Position numbers and translations under genes: made by a program
Notes under the pieces: model-generated
Databases searched by the model: none
What the model was told of the DNA's origin: nothing
What the model saw: the letters and a program-made list of their open reading frames with translations, nothing else
Source of the DNA: Zizania palustris
Lineage: Eukaryota; Streptophyta; Magnoliopsida; Poales; Poaceae
Assembly: GCA_019279435.1 (NCBI GenBank)
Contig: JAAALK010000285.1
Span: 25,266,371 to 25,330,370, forward strand
Length of the DNA: 64,000 nucleotides
Reading direction: 5' to 3'
Shown here: positions 1-11,389 of the stretch, one piece after another
Layout of the letters: each line of letters opens with the position of its first letter
How positions within the stretch are numbered: position 1 is the stretch's first letter

Positions 1-1462
1 AACCCATTCGGCTATGTACATGTTGGCCGAATCCTCTTCCTCTGACTCCTCATCAGAGCGTTCCATGATGTGGATCTCAGCCCTAGGCTTACTAAATGTC
101 TTAATAAATTTCTTATCTTTGGCTCGGCCTTCTTGGACCAGGGCCTGCTGTAGAACTTGGCTAACTTCCAAAAAGTTTGGTTATCTAACCTTTCTTTAAT
201 TTTGGAATGCAACCCGTTAAAAGCTAATTCCGCCAAGTCTCTTTCTGAAATATTAAGGCTAAAACATCGGTTTCTAGTATCCCTGAAATGCTTGATGTAC
301 TCAGAGGCGATCTCACTAGATTTTTGCTTAACCGATGTCAAATGCAAAAGCCTAAGTTCTGTCTCACCTGTGTAGAAATAATCATGGAATTTTCACTCTA
401 AATCGTCCCACGTGTGGATGGAGTTCGGCGGGACCGCCGAAAACCAAGTGAAAGCAGTGCCGGATAGCGAGAGAGAAAATAGTCTAACCTTTAGAGCATC
501 TATCACGCTAACCTCTCCACACTGTGCCAAAAATTGACTAACGTCCTCTAGTGTGGTCTTGCTACCCTCGCCATCGAACTTAGTGAATTCAGGGATCATA
601 TAGCTGCGGGGGTAGGGTACCGTATCAAGATGGTCGGGGTAGGGCTTACGGTAAACTCTAACCCGTCCCTTGGGCACGAAGCCGGCACACTCTATAAATA
701 GTGTGCGGACCCGCTCCTCTATATCATCTTGGTATGTTGCTTGTGCGCGCCTCTCATGCGGGGGCGTGACACGCGGTGGGATGTCGGTGTGTCGGCCATG
801 TGCTTCTTCCCTACGTGCTATTTGTACAACGTGCTCGTGTCCGGGCGTTTGCGTGTGTGGTGCGGGTAGCGCGGGTATTGGCGCAGGTGGTGTGTGGTGT
901 GCAGTATTAGTTTGCCCGTAGGTATAATGATTGGTCTCGGCCATAAGTGATGAGGCCGGAGACATGATCGCGCCAGTGCCGTCGTTAGTTCTACCGTACA
1001 CATGATTTGCCGGAGGTGCACTAGCTATAGGAACCAGGGGTACGGCCTCAGTAAAGCCGAACCTCCTGAGAGTCGCTTCTACTTGGGAGCTGACTACCGA
1101 ATCTAAACGGTTAGCTAGCGAAGCGCTAACGGCTTGGTCTACTGATGCGGCAATTTTTGCTCAATTTCTAAAGAAGATAAACGAGGTGATACATGTGTTA
1201 CCTAGACCTGAGCGAGGTCAGGGGTGATGATGTCGCGCTTGAGGAAGCCTGCGCGTGTCTTGACGTAGCCCCCAAGCATCATGTCTTGGAGTTCCTTTAG
1301 CTTTTCCTCGATCTCTGCTCAGTCTTCTGTGGGGATATCTTTAAGTGTAGGTAACATTATGTTGCGGTTGTCGATATCCGCGCCTCCTATTGCATCCATC
1401 GGCGGTGTAGACGTAGCAATCGATGTGGATGTACCGGTGGACGATGTAGATGTACTCATCAT
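1..1462 (-). pseudogene. Ty3/gypsy gag remnant (Tat-like), broken
   Basis: Capsid part of a retrotransposon gag, the structural protein of the particle. The frame at 1001-393 carries IPEFTKFDGEGSK, TAFTWFSAVPP and WDDLE. It stops at a TGA (393-395) and continues in the same frame at 392-170 (RDTRNRCFSLNISERDL). Near 160-170 the reading must move to another frame, which then runs off the window as an acidic stretch (SDEESEEEDSANMY). An upstream leader starts MMSTSTSS at about 1462 and ends at a TGA (1319-1321); further stops lie at 1010-1230. So there are at least two nonsense codons and one shift, and the gene is dead. It lies directly behind a primer binding site and LTR, as a gag should. 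Assignment to the gypsy superfamily is strong; the Tat-like lineage is inferred from the linked LTR and integrase. Confidence 0.8.
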
Positions 1463-1475
1463 GTTGGCGTAGCCT

Positions 1476-1493
1476 TCCCCAGCGGAGTCGCCA
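1476..1493 (-). other. tRNA primer binding site of the element at 1-2895
   Basis: On the minus strand the sequence TGGCGACTCCGCTGGGGA begins 7 nt after the LTR end (CGTGTCAACA). This is the position and TGG start of a minus-strand primer site. The matching tRNA was not determined. Confidence 0.7.
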
Positions 1494-2189
1494 AAAAGTG
1501 TGTTGACACGAAAACATGCCCCCGCACTTGGGTCAGTCCGACAATCCAAAAGTGCACTGATACTTAGGGACAAGCCTAAGGGTGACGTGGCACCGACGTC
1601 GCGTTCCGACTACCCTTAATAGTGATAAGAGGGGTGGAGTCGCCAGGCAACCAAATTACACAAAATAATCCAATTAGCTGAAAAAGATAGATTAAACCAA
1701 ATAAAATAAACAAACCAGTCGGGGCACCGCCTGGTTCGAAGTCTGATGCGAAGGGTGCACCAAAGGGTACCTTCGGCGTCTGATACGAAGTGCTCCGCCG
1801 AAGAGTGCTTCGGCGTTTGGACTGATCCGACCAAAGGTGGACTCCGAACAGATCTAGACACGATGATCACCTCCGAACAGCAGGGTTCGGTGTGATATCT
1901 CCGATACAGCAATCTATGGAACAATGACGTGAGGGCCACGCACGAGTGCAACTTCGTCCAGTGCGGAGTATGGTCGTGGCGAAGCCTGTCACAACGAAGT
2001 ATGCTGACGAAGCCTGTTGTCGAATCCTGCGGTCTTGTCAAAGGGTGTCCTGGGGACCTCCGGAACCGATCTCTCAGCTCCAGACACCTCTGGCGAAGGG
2101 GCTCCAAACGTGCGAACCTACAACAGAGATGATGCAAAGTACCAATTCGGCTTGAGGACCGAATTTTGCTAAGTGTTGCACTAGTAGCG

Positions 2190-2297
2190 AAGGTAGCAAT
2201 CTATTACGCAGATTAGCGGATACTTCATAGGGGAAGTACCAAGGTGATAGCAATCTATTACGTAGATTAAAGGATACTTCACAGGCGAAGTAACAAG
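2190..2297 (-). repeat. 54-bp direct duplication inside the LTR
   Basis: AGCAATCTATTACG at 2195 recurs at 2249, and the following bases through GATACTTCA and GAAGTA also recur. There are two copies with a few substitutions, downstream of the TATA box. Confidence 0.75.
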
Positions 2298-2444
2298 TCT
2301 TACCACTATTCCGTAGTGGCCGGCGAAAAGCTTCCAGGCAAACCCACGAAGAGGTACAGGAAAATAAAGGTAAGGTAAATGCGATCAAAGCATTGGCTTT
2401 TGTTTGGTTTGAGTTGGGGGGCTCTCCACATCGGCCATGCCTCT

Positions 2445-2454
2445 CTATTTATAG
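2445..2454 (-). promoter_or_regulatory. LTR TATA box
   Basis: CTATAAATAG on the minus strand inside the LTR, followed by GAGAGGCATGG. It points toward the gag remnant and fits an LTR U3/R promoter. Confidence 0.65.
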
Positions 2455-2543
2455 GGGGTTAACTCCTAATCTAATCTTCTATTAATCTGGCCAGATAGAG
2501 ATAGAGATTGAGCTGGAAACGTGTCCAACTCTATCTCTGCTAA

Positions 2544-2709
2544 GCTGGGCTTCGGTTAGGCCCGTCGAGGCCTGCTTCTCGAGCTGAAGCTTCGGTAGTG
2601 TGGGCTTCGGCCAGGCCCATCGAGGCGTGCTCCTCGGGCCGAAGCTTGGGCAGCGTGGGCTTCGGCCAGGCCCATCGAGGCCTGCTCCTCGGGCCGAAGC
2701 TTCGGCAGC
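2544..2709 (-). repeat. Three 55-56 bp direct repeats in LTR U3
   Basis: Units start at 2544, 2600 and 2655 (plus-strand key GTGGGCTTCGGCCAGGCCC), with a partial fourth at 2710. They are rich in CTTCGG/CCGAAG and lie just upstream of the minus-strand TATA box, where LTR enhancer repeats are usual. Confidence 0.8.
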
Positions 2710-2895
2710 GTGGGCCTCCGAAGGCTTCCTGGCCAAAGCCCATGGGCTGGCTAGAGGGCTTTCGGAGCCCATAGCTCAATGGACTTCGGCACTGCAGGGC
2801 TCCGGACAGACCCTGGACATGTGTTTTTTCGGCCCAAACCATAAAAATTGATATTTTGACAATCTAGCCATTAATGCCATTTTTTGCCATCAACA

Positions 2896-3968
2896 GGTCT
2901 GACGAAGACCAAGAAAAGACTAGCCCCGAGAGACTTCGGACCTAGGCCAAAAATCAGCAAGACGAGAAGGACTTCAGGGATTCGAAGAAAGGGAAGCAGA
3001 TTAAATGAAAAGTTTTGAAGACTCCGGGCTCAGGAACAAGTCGCCCTCGAAGTCAGGCTAACTCTGAAACTAGTCTTAAGGATCGGAGGGGTCTTCATTT
3101 TCTTTTTTGTTTAGATAATGATTTTTCATGATGTAATATAATTGATTGGGTAATATAAATTGAAATGTGTTGAAATTGTGCCTTTACCTCATATCCCCTC
3201 TTTGAGGGTGAGCGCCTTCGATTATCAAGCGAAGTCGGTCACGCACAACGCCTGTCATGCCTGCTTAATGCACAATTTTCATAGGGTTTTTGACTTAGAT
3301 TCTCGGAGCCCCTATTGTATTGAATAGGAATTTTGAACCAGTGGATCAAACTCCGAGTAGATGGTCGCTATGGACCTCGTAGGACTCTTCGAACCGAGAA
3401 GTCTGGAGCCCATAAATGGTAGCTTAGTACTCTTTTTCGGATGTATTGGAATCCAGTTATTTTGGTCGCCTCCAACTCTTTTACGGATGCTTTCAAGCCA
3501 ATGGCTCAGAATCTGTTTTTCATGGTCACCTTCGACTCTTTACCGGATGCTTTTAAGACAATGGCTCGGAATCTATTTATTTTGGTAGCCTTCGACTCTT
3601 TTATGAATGCTTTCAGGTCGATGGCTCGGAATCCGTTTTTCATGGTCACCTTCGACTCTTTTCCATATGCTTTCAAGCCACTGGCTAGGAATCCATTTAT
3701 TTTGGTCGCCTTCGACTCTTTTACGAATGCTTTCAAGCCGTTGGCTCAGAATCCATTTTACATGGTACTTTCCCACCTTGACGGATGCTTCGAGCCGGTG
3801 GCTCGAAGTCCATTGATTGGGTTCATATGAATTATGCTTACCTCTGCAATCAGTTATGTTGCCCTAGTGCGTCCACTAGCGGTAGGAATCATCTTGAGAA
3901 GTATACATTATTCGAACCATAAGCTTTATTTTTTTAGAAAGGTGTTTATAGTCTATTACAAGGAGCCC
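2896..3968 (-). other. 3' untranslated region between integrase end and LTR (element H)
   Basis: This is non-coding DNA between the integrase stop at 3969 and the LTR start at 2895. It holds the tandem array at 3421-3815. Near the LTR the minus strand reads TCTCGGGGCTAG, resembling the purine-rich stretch before LTRs of this group, but about 30 nt separate it from the LTR. No classical polypurine tract touches the LTR. Nothing else was recognised. Confidence 0.5.
3421..3815 (-). repeat. 60-bp tandem array, about 6 copies, with a 120-bp dimer pattern
   Basis: Copies start near 3421, 3481, 3541, 3601, 3661 and 3721, with a partial one at 3781. The core is GCTTTCAAGCC..ATGGCTC.GAATC. Successive units alternate between CATGGTCACC and TTTGGTCGCC variants, so the higher-order period is 120 bp. 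The period is a multiple of three, so long frames cross it in several phases; I do not regard these as genes. The array begins about 150 nt past the integrase stop, the same layout as element K at 36383-37424. Confidence 0.85.
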
Positions 3969-4603
3969 CTAAGCGAAATAATGTTTAAGGTGCTCCACAT
4001 GCCATGCATGTTTTAATTCTTCCCCTTCTAAATTAGCTAATTTAAAAGATCCGGGGCGTCCTGAATGCAAGAAGATATATGGTACTTCCCATTTATTTCT
4101 TAATTTTCCCGGGGCAATTATGCTTCGCAATACTAAATGGCCCGACTTAAGTTCGTTAAGATTTATTTTCAGGTCATACCAAGTCTTCGTCTGATGTTGG
4201 TACTTCGTTAGGTTGGCAACAGCTTGAAGCCTTGTTTCTTCCGTAAAGTCTAGCGAAGTCTGTCTTTCATTGTCAAGCTCTGGTTCCACGATGCGGAGGG
4301 AACCTCCTTTTAACTCCACCGGCGTCCTGGCTTCATCTACGAATAATAACCGGAAAGGGGTGAACCCTGTATACCTTGCCTGAGTGGTCCGTATGGACAA
4401 CCAAATCTTCTGGAGTTTCTCAGTCCATAGCCCCTTTACCAATCCTACTATCCTTCGATTTAAGCCTGATAAAATATTACCATTGGCTCGCTCGACGACT
4501 CCGTTAGATTGGCGATGCGGATAGCTGCAAACAACATTTGGATACCAAGACCTTCGCATAATTCTTTGAAAGGTTTGGCATCAGACTCAGTGCAATTGTC
4601 AAT
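3969..4603 (-). pseudogene. Ty3/gypsy integrase C-terminal fragment (element H)
   Basis: This is the end of a pol polyprotein. The frame at 4530-3969 carries HRQSNGVVERANGNILSGL (containing the third acidic residue of the integrase DDE triad), TGFTPFRLLF, ETRLQAVANL, GRPGSFKLANLEG and terminates after EHLKHYFA. Upstream of about 4515 the homologous sequence (AKPFKELCEGLG) is in another frame, so a one-base shift breaks it. The fragment is cut at 4603 by the start of a Tekay-like LTR. It is clearly related to the integrase end of element K (35767-36383). Reverse transcriptase and the first catalytic residues are missing. Confidence 0.88.
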
Positions 4604-5424
4604 TGTAAGCTGCCTAAAAAAGGATTCAGTATAAATTGATAAATAGAAAAGCTAAAATACGAGCTTAAAATTTCATTTAAAAATAAATCACAGCTAGTGT
4701 ATTTTTTCCCAAAAATCACCTAGCCTTAAATTGCGTCCAAAAAATTTTCCGGAATTTTTGTGCAAAGGAATTAAATATAATCAATATAATTTCATCGTAA
4801 AACTGTAACACTAATTAATAAAATATATTTCAACAAGAATGTTGTGTGAATAAAATATATGATAAATAATTTCAATTAAAAATAATATAAAACCAAATAA
4901 AATTCGGCTTGAGAAATTTCTAGTAAATTTCTCCCTCCTAAAATCAATTTAGGTTTTTATTAAGGATTTTTGTAACTAGAATAGTAATCCATAATATTTC
5001 AATGAATAACTTTAATAAAAAAATTAATTAAACCACTCTCTTTCCAATATAATTTGAATCATCATTTCTGACTATTTATATTTTTCTTTCCCACTAAAAA
5101 ATCTGAAGGAATCAACATTCTATTTTCGGTCGCGAAATTAAAATCCCATTTTAACTTCGTGTTTAAATTCCATTAAAAATCACTTTAAAAATTATTTTTA
5201 TATTCCAAAAAATGGATTAAAAACCTTCGTTCGGTGTTCATGTTCGGAATTTCTAATTTCAACGCAAATGCAAAATTTATTGATTTTCCTAACCGCCCTT
5301 TATTTGCGCGCTATTTCTTTGAAATCCAAAATTTCTAAATTTATTTTAAATTTCAAACTTTCCAAAAAAATTTCACTTTTTCTCAAAAAACCAAATTTGA
5401 ATTTTCAGTAAAAAAATATTTTCA

Positions 5425-5700
5425 TATTTTTTCCTCCTTTCCTTTTCATTTCTTTCTTTTTTCGTTTTTTATCTTTCCTCCTTTTCCCTTTCCCCTTCTT
5501 TCTCTTTCCTTCCCTCTCCTTTTATTTTTTCGTGGCTGAGTGCATGCGCATGCATAGCTAGCTTCTTCTCTTCCCTTCTCTTCTCTTTCTTTTTTTTTCT
5601 CTTTCCCTCTTCTCTTTCTTCCTTTTCTTTTTTCTTCTCTTTCTTACTTTCTTTTCTCTTTCTTTCTCTCTCCCTTCCCTTCTCTTTCCAAGCCAATACT
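5425..5700 (+). repeat. Polypyrimidine low-complexity tract
   Basis: About 270 bp are almost wholly C and T (TTTCTTTC, CTTTCCTCC), broken by GTGGCTGAGTGCATGCGCATG near 5535. It lies within the Tekay-like LTR. Long Lys/Glu/Arg frames on the opposite strand are by-products of this composition. Confidence 0.8.
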
Positions 5701-7152
5701 CCACATCATCGTCTCTTGTTCCCTCCCGGTGAGGATACATTTTCTTTTGATTCACTTGCTCCTATCAACTAAATTGTTCTATGTCTAATTATCGCATCAT
5801 AATTGTTTCTATTCCGCTATGTCATCTTGTTCATCGATACGTTTCAACTATTAATTAATATTGATCCTAAAATATCATTATCAAAACCCGATGATCCCGC
5901 TTTGATTATGATATATATAATAGGTTATTCACGTATCGTCCCTTAATCCTTGATAATCTATTTAATCCACCTTATTCATTATTTTCACTGAACCATTTAT
6001 CGTCGAATTAATAAATATCTCGATTTGTTATGTCAAAATCTCATTTTAACTACTTATTTAAATTACTTTAAAAATCCCTTTGAAAGTTATTTTTATTAAG
6101 AAGAGACAAATAAATAAAAGCCTTGATAAATAATTCAAGATTTGATTTGAGGAATTTATGTTATGTTCCTCAAGGAGAAATAAAATTATTGGAATTTTAT
6201 AAATTTATTTTAAATAGGAGAAAGTCAAATTTAAAATAAATAAATTGTGTTGGAAAAATAAAATGGTTGAAATAATGAAGAATTGAAAATTTCAAGAAAT
6301 TATCCAAATTTCGGTTTGTAAAATCTATGATAAATTTTCCATGTCAAAAATATACCCTAGGATTTTTCTCTAAATTTTTGGGAACTTTATAAGTACACTA
6401 ATAATTAAAATACCATTTTAGAAATTAATAAAATTAGAAAATAAATTAAAATTTCTTAATTAATTCCCTAATTAGTTCCTTAATGACCGTGCTTTTGTTT
6501 CTCTCTCCTATCCGGTGCGCCCGCCTGCAGCTGCGCTGTGGGTCCCGCCTCTGGCTGCCTCGCGCCTACAACCATGTGTGGTCCCCACCCTACGGTGCAT
6601 ATAGCCGCACCGCCGCATGTGCTGCGTTCAGCCTGCACTATAGTCTGTGGTAGACCTGTTCTACTATCGACCATAGCATTTTCCAGTCCAGAAATAATTC
6701 CATAATTTATTTTAAACTTCAAAGATTCATATCTCCTTCCTTTATACTCCAAATTTCAGCATTCAAATTTTGTAAAATCTATCTTTTTATTCTCTACACA
6801 TTTATGCAATAAAAATAGTATGTTTATTTTGCACATTTTATTCTTATTTAATAATAATTCAAAAACCCTTTTAGGATAAATATTTATTTCATATAATAAA
6901 AATTCAGAACTCCCTTAAAATATCCTAAAAATTCAGATAATAATTTCAGAGGATATAATAACTTCATTTCACTATTTTAATGCAATAAAAAACCTTATAT
7001 GCTTGTATTGGTGATTTTTGGATTGTTTATTGAATGTCGTGTTTATTTTTCGTACCGGAAGACTACGACGTCGTCGAGGATCCGGAGTTTTACCCCGAGG
7101 TTCCACCTTCACCGTTTGCGGATCAAGGCAAGTCACAACCCCCATTTTGATC

Positions 7153-7227
7153 ATAATTGAGCCCATGTTTTAATAAATTATTGCTATAACTCATAGGATA
7201 ATTGAGCCCATGTTTTAATAAATTATT
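7153..7227 (+). repeat. 30-bp direct duplication, 45-bp spacing
   Basis: ATAATTGAGCCCATG plus the following TTTTAATAAATTATT occur at 7153-7182 and again at 7198-7227, inside the LTR. Confidence 0.85.
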
Positions 7228-8338
7228 AGCTAGTGTCCAATGTATCGACACAACTTCTATGGGATAAAAGAACGAGTCGTAGATAGTTGGATTCTACTAT
7301 TTGATTTTCCCCGTTATTCACGTCTCTGGATTCTGTTGGAGTTGGCTATGTTATAAGTATGGTGGGTTCTGGGTGCAAGCTCGGGAATTAGTTGGTCGCA
7401 CCCAGGGCACTATAAGGACCGGTTTGCGGGATCTGTTGCAAAACACTTTCGTACTAACCACAAGTCTAATGGGTAAGTCCTAACTGGAGATATGGATCAA
7501 ACAAACTTGATGCTCCATAGTAGAGGGGGCAAGGGGCAACCTGCGGGTGACTTGTACCGATGTGGCTCAAGGGAGGTATGGTGTTGGCCCGAAGTGACTG
7601 GGGCACCATATGAAACCTATAAGAGGGTGTTATCGAATTGGTGCGTTCCATACTAAAAGTTTTGGCACGAGTTATTGTGGTATGGGTCATCTCGTACACT
7701 TTGGTGTCCATGGATGAGTGCGTGCCTTGTGGGTACAGTAGTACACCTCTGATCAGAGTTTAAATCCTTTCGAAAAGCAGAGCCCACGGTCAAGGGCGGG
7801 TTGTGTGACTTCTCGCAGTTAGATTACTATTGCTTGAATGTTTGTGTTATTAATGGCATGTAAGGACTGTTGAGCGAGGGTGGGCTGACTGTACCCCTCG
7901 AGTTTGAAGATGTTGTATGTACTCATGTTTAATTTTCTGTACTAATAATCTGCTTACATTAAATGCTTTACAAATATGCTTTTCCACAAAGTTAGCCACT
8001 TGCTTCCTTGTTATTACTCTGCATTATATTAGCATCTGGTGGCTTGCTGAGTACAATTGTACTCACCCCCGTTGACTTACACCACCAGAGGTAGTCTACT
8101 ACGAGGAGGGTGACAGTCTGGAGTAGCGACCCAGTCAAGGCACGAGACTAGAAGAAGGCATTCATCTAGGAAATTTGTTTTACTAGTTTCTCTCTGATTT
8201 AACTCTTTTGTAATAATATGTTCTACGAACCATGATTGATTGGCGTAGTGTACGCAGTCGTGTGATGAACGTCTTGTATTTATTGATTTTCTATGGAATT
8301 TCAATAAATTCTCGGTTTTATTAAATCGGGGCATTACA

Positions 8339-8646
8339 GAATAGTAGTGACGATCGCAAGTGATGTCATCAATACATTAGTGGTGGACAGCGTAGCAGTG
8401 GTGGGTAATTTTCTGCCCGCCACTACTAGTGACTATAGTAGTGGCGGTTGGTGCTGACGTCATCAATGACTGCCACTACTAATGGCTATACTAGTTGTGG
8501 TCGGTGCTGATGTCAGCACCGACCGCCACTAGTAGTGGTGGTCGCTAGCACGACAACGCCTGATACTACTGTAGCGGCAGGTCTCTAATAGCCCGCCACT
8601 ATAGTGTTTTTGCCAAACGCCACTACAGTGATGGTTTGTAGTAGTG
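8339..8646 (-). mobile_element. CACTA transposon terminus, truncated
   Basis: On the minus strand the end at 8646 begins CACTACTACAAACC, a CACTA-type terminal repeat. Behind it are repeated sub-terminal motifs TAGTGGCGG and its complement CCGCCACTA (8419-8620). Dense short repeats near the end are usual for CACTA elements, where the transposase binds. It is cut at 8338 by the LTR, so the other end is absent. Confidence 0.6.
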
Positions 8647-8824
8647 CATGACCCGTCACTAATGAGGATGCCCCATCTTTAGTGAGGGGTCACACAAGAT
8701 CCGTCACTAATAATACAACATTACCAACACGTATGAAACAGTCTATCACTACAAGTGTATTACCGACACGCTTCTTTTATAAGTCAGTAATGTTGCGTAA
8801 CTAAAAACCATTTTTGTGGTAGTG
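8647..8824 (-). mobile_element. Second CACTA terminus
   Basis: On the minus strand a second end at 8824 begins CACTACCACAAAAATGG. Sub-terminal motifs of another kind follow (GTCACTAAT at several places in 8655-8715). The first CACTA end (8646) abuts it, which suggests that one CACTA element inserted close to the end of another. Confidence 0.55.
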
Positions 8825-10065
8825 ACGGGAACTAACGTTGATTAATATTAAAACTGATGACAATTACATATACAGAAGTAAAAACTAAAGCAACGACATA
8901 TACAGAAACAATAAATTTTTAGTGGCATATGTAAGAACCGGTGAACTTTCGATGATATATATAAAATTTTCTAGTAGGCTTAAGATTGCATTTTGGCTTA
9001 AGTGCATACACATTTTAATGTTTTTAATATGTAAACTGTTCATTTATCAAAACAATATATATTGTAAAATAATATTTTAAAATTAGTTATCAACATTGCA
9101 ACATTAATTCTACTTATTTAAAATATTAAACAATTATTATAAATATTAACTTAATACGGAGTAGGACTGATATAAAATGCATTAAGGTAGACGAGGGACT
9201 TCTTCCGCGTTGTCAGACATACGGTGGTCGTATGGTACGTGCGCTCACTGCACCCTATCCTCCGACACCACAAGAAAATTTAATTGAAGTATTGTGCTAG
9301 GTCTATTTAATTTCCTAGTTTATAAAGTGAATATTTTATCCTTTAAAGTATACAAACCGGTTCCAATAAATTATAAAGTGGGTTTATAAGTGATTTTAAT
9401 GGGCTGTTACGATCATTGATCGGCAGTAACACATAGGAAATTCTTAAAAATTATATTAGTATGTGAGAAAATTTCCCTAAACTATAACTGATACAATAAA
9501 ATAAAATAATGTTTGATTCAGTTAAGAATTGTTTAAATAAGTGTAACAGCTTAAAAACACATTAATACTAACATATACATTATAAGCTTACCAATAATTA
9601 AGGTAAATAAACCAGTTAGATCAAATTAGGTTAAATATACTAATGTATTTATCACACAAATAATACAACTGCCAATTATTATATGCAAATAGAAAAAATC
9701 ACCTATAAGGCTACAAAAATACTATAAAATTATTTAAACCGATTTTCATTTTTTTCAGAAATAAAATATTCAATTTTATTGTTTAGAGCTAAAGTAGATT
9801 AAGTAAAAAAAATTCTGGAGGAAGCATGGGGAATTTGTTTTACATAATACATTTTTATTTAAAATTTCAAATTTGGTACGGGGATTTCAAAAATTACAAA
9901 AATAACCTTCAGTTGGAACTTGGTGTAGTGATCTAGGTACATCATCACTTGATCCGCCGATCGGCTTTAGGGTAGATCAGGTGGTGGCCAGATCCTATTG
10001 GCACTTGATCTACCTATCTAGGTGGTTGGCTCTAAATCGACAGATCAAGTGCCGACTGACCTAGC
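8825..10065. other. AT-rich non-coding DNA, nothing recognised
   Basis: No frame, terminal repeat or known motif could be supported here. The last part (9940-10060) is richer in GC and in GATC-containing words (ACTTGATC, GTAGATC) and leads into the promoter-like TATA at 10066. Confidence 0.4.
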
Positions 10066-10075
10066 TATATAAGGG
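10066..10075 (+). promoter_or_regulatory. Candidate promoter TATA box upstream of the MULE gene
   Basis: CTATATAAGG, followed by a GC-richer leader and, at 10137-10146, CCAG/GTATGC, which matches a plant 5' splice site. This could be the promoter and untranslated first exon of the transposase remnant further right. The link is inferred. Confidence 0.4.
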
Positions 10076-10195
10076 GGGTCGAAGCCCCGTTCCCAGCCAG
10101 CCCACGTTCCCAAGTGATCACTTCGGCATCCTCCTCCCAGGTATGCCCTCTCCTCCTCCTCTTCTCTTATTTAGGTAGTTGTAGGTATAGGGTCG

Positions 10196-10870
10196 GTAAT
10201 TTATGGTAGTTTAGTAGTAGATTAGAATTAATTTAAGAGTAGTTTAGTAGTATTTTAGGTGTAATTTAAGACTAGTTTTGTAGTAGTTTAGGGACAATTC
10301 AAATATAATTTAGATGTACTGTAAACATTGTTTAGAGATATTGAGGGGTATTTTAGGAATAATTTAGATTTATCTTAAACATAATTTAACGTTAATTTAG
10401 GGGTACTTTATAGATAATTTAGATGTAACATAAATTATATATAATTTAGAGGTACTATAAACATAGTTTAGAGATAATTTATGTGTACTTTAAAGATAAT
10501 TTAGATATACTTTTAACATAGTTATGAGATAATTTAGGGGTACTTTATCCATAGTTTAGCGATAATTTAGGGAAATTTTACAAGTACTTTAAACATAGTT
10601 TAGCGATAATTTATGGGTATTTTAGAGATAATTTGGAGGTACTTTACACATAGTTAAGATAATTAAGGGGTACTTTAAACATAATTTAGAGGTACTTTAC
10701 ACATAGTTTAGAGATAATCAAGGTGTACTTTAAACATAATTTAGAGGTACTTTAAACTTGATTTAGTGACAATTTAGGGGTACTTTAGAGATAATTTAGA
10801 AGTTATTTAAACATAGTTTAGAGATTTATTTAGAGGTACTTTAGGGATAATTTAGAGATACTTTAACAAA
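10196..10870 (+). repeat. Degenerate short-period repeat (TTTAGAGATAATTTAGG type)
   Basis: About 670 bp consist of diverged units of roughly 30-35 bp built from TTTAGAGATAATTTAGG, GGTACTTTAAACATAG and variants. It lies between the candidate splice donor at 10141 and the transposase sequence, so it would be intronic if that gene model is right. Confidence 0.7.
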
Positions 10871-11389
10871 CCTTATTCTGTGTTGCTTTCTTGCACATGA
10901 TAGTCTGCTAATGTAAGTCTCGAATGTAACTGCATCCACTGTTGTTCTAGGTATTTCAACATACCTTACTATATTTTTTTCATTGGATAGAGAGCAGTGG
11001 GAGTTGCATTGGTCTACCCAATGTAGCCGTGCGGCTGAAGGGTATTTTTGAGAGATGGTTCCTGTTACCTTGACCACTATTTGGAAAGTGTATGTAAGAA
11101 AGGCGCTAAAGCAAAGTTGGGAGTGGATTTTGCTTGTCTATTTTACTCCTCATACCCTACCTACTCCAGTCCCAACACCAAACTAAGTTGCTAAGTCTAG
11201 AGTGCAATTTAAGGTTGACCAGAGTAGCCAAGTCTAGAAGGTGATCCTCGAGTTGGATGAAGTGCCACATTATGGGGCCGCTCCCCGGTATACGATAGCT
11301 AGGGTTGCTGAAGGGCATGCTGATGAAGGGGAGAAAATATAGGTCATATGTAACTTTGTAGAGTGTACCAAGACTTCAAGGAAGTAGTC

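Larger units (their letters stand above)
1501..2895 (-). repeat. LTR, 1395 bp, Ty3/gypsy (element A/H)
   Basis: On the minus strand the LTR begins TGTTGATGGC and ends CGTGTCAACA, giving 6-bp inverted ends TGTTGA/TCAACA. A primer site and gag follow on one side (1493-1). An integrase end and a tandem array lie on the other (3421-4603). The unit therefore looks like the 5' LTR of one copy and the 3' LTR of another at once. It contains a TATA box at 2454-2445, three 55-bp repeats upstream of it and a 54-bp duplication downstream. No target duplication can be checked, because the left end of the element is outside the window. Confidence 0.75.
4604..8338 (+). repeat. Tekay-like Ty3/gypsy LTR, 3.7 kb
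   Basis: It starts TGTAAGCTGCC and ends CGGGGCATTACA, that is TG..CA with TGTAA/TTACA inverted ends. The region 4620-4950 is directly homologous to 15350-15715 in another LTR of this kind. The last 1.3 kb (7030-8338) is homologous, inverted, to 19028-20480 in the LTR of element C. Flanking five-mers do not match (TCAAT on the left, GAATA on the right). No primer site follows and no polypurine tract precedes. I therefore read it as an LTR stranded by recombination or deletion, not a clean solo LTR. Short frames inside are not genes. Confidence 0.72.

Noticed and set aside
3441..3830. 129-codon frame with repeated MARNPF-type units
   Set aside because: It runs through the 60-bp tandem array downstream of integrase; open frames exist on both strands and there is no start context or family match.
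5469..5755. Lys/Glu-rich frame on the minus strand
   Set aside because: It is the complement of a polypyrimidine tract inside an LTR; pure composition effect.
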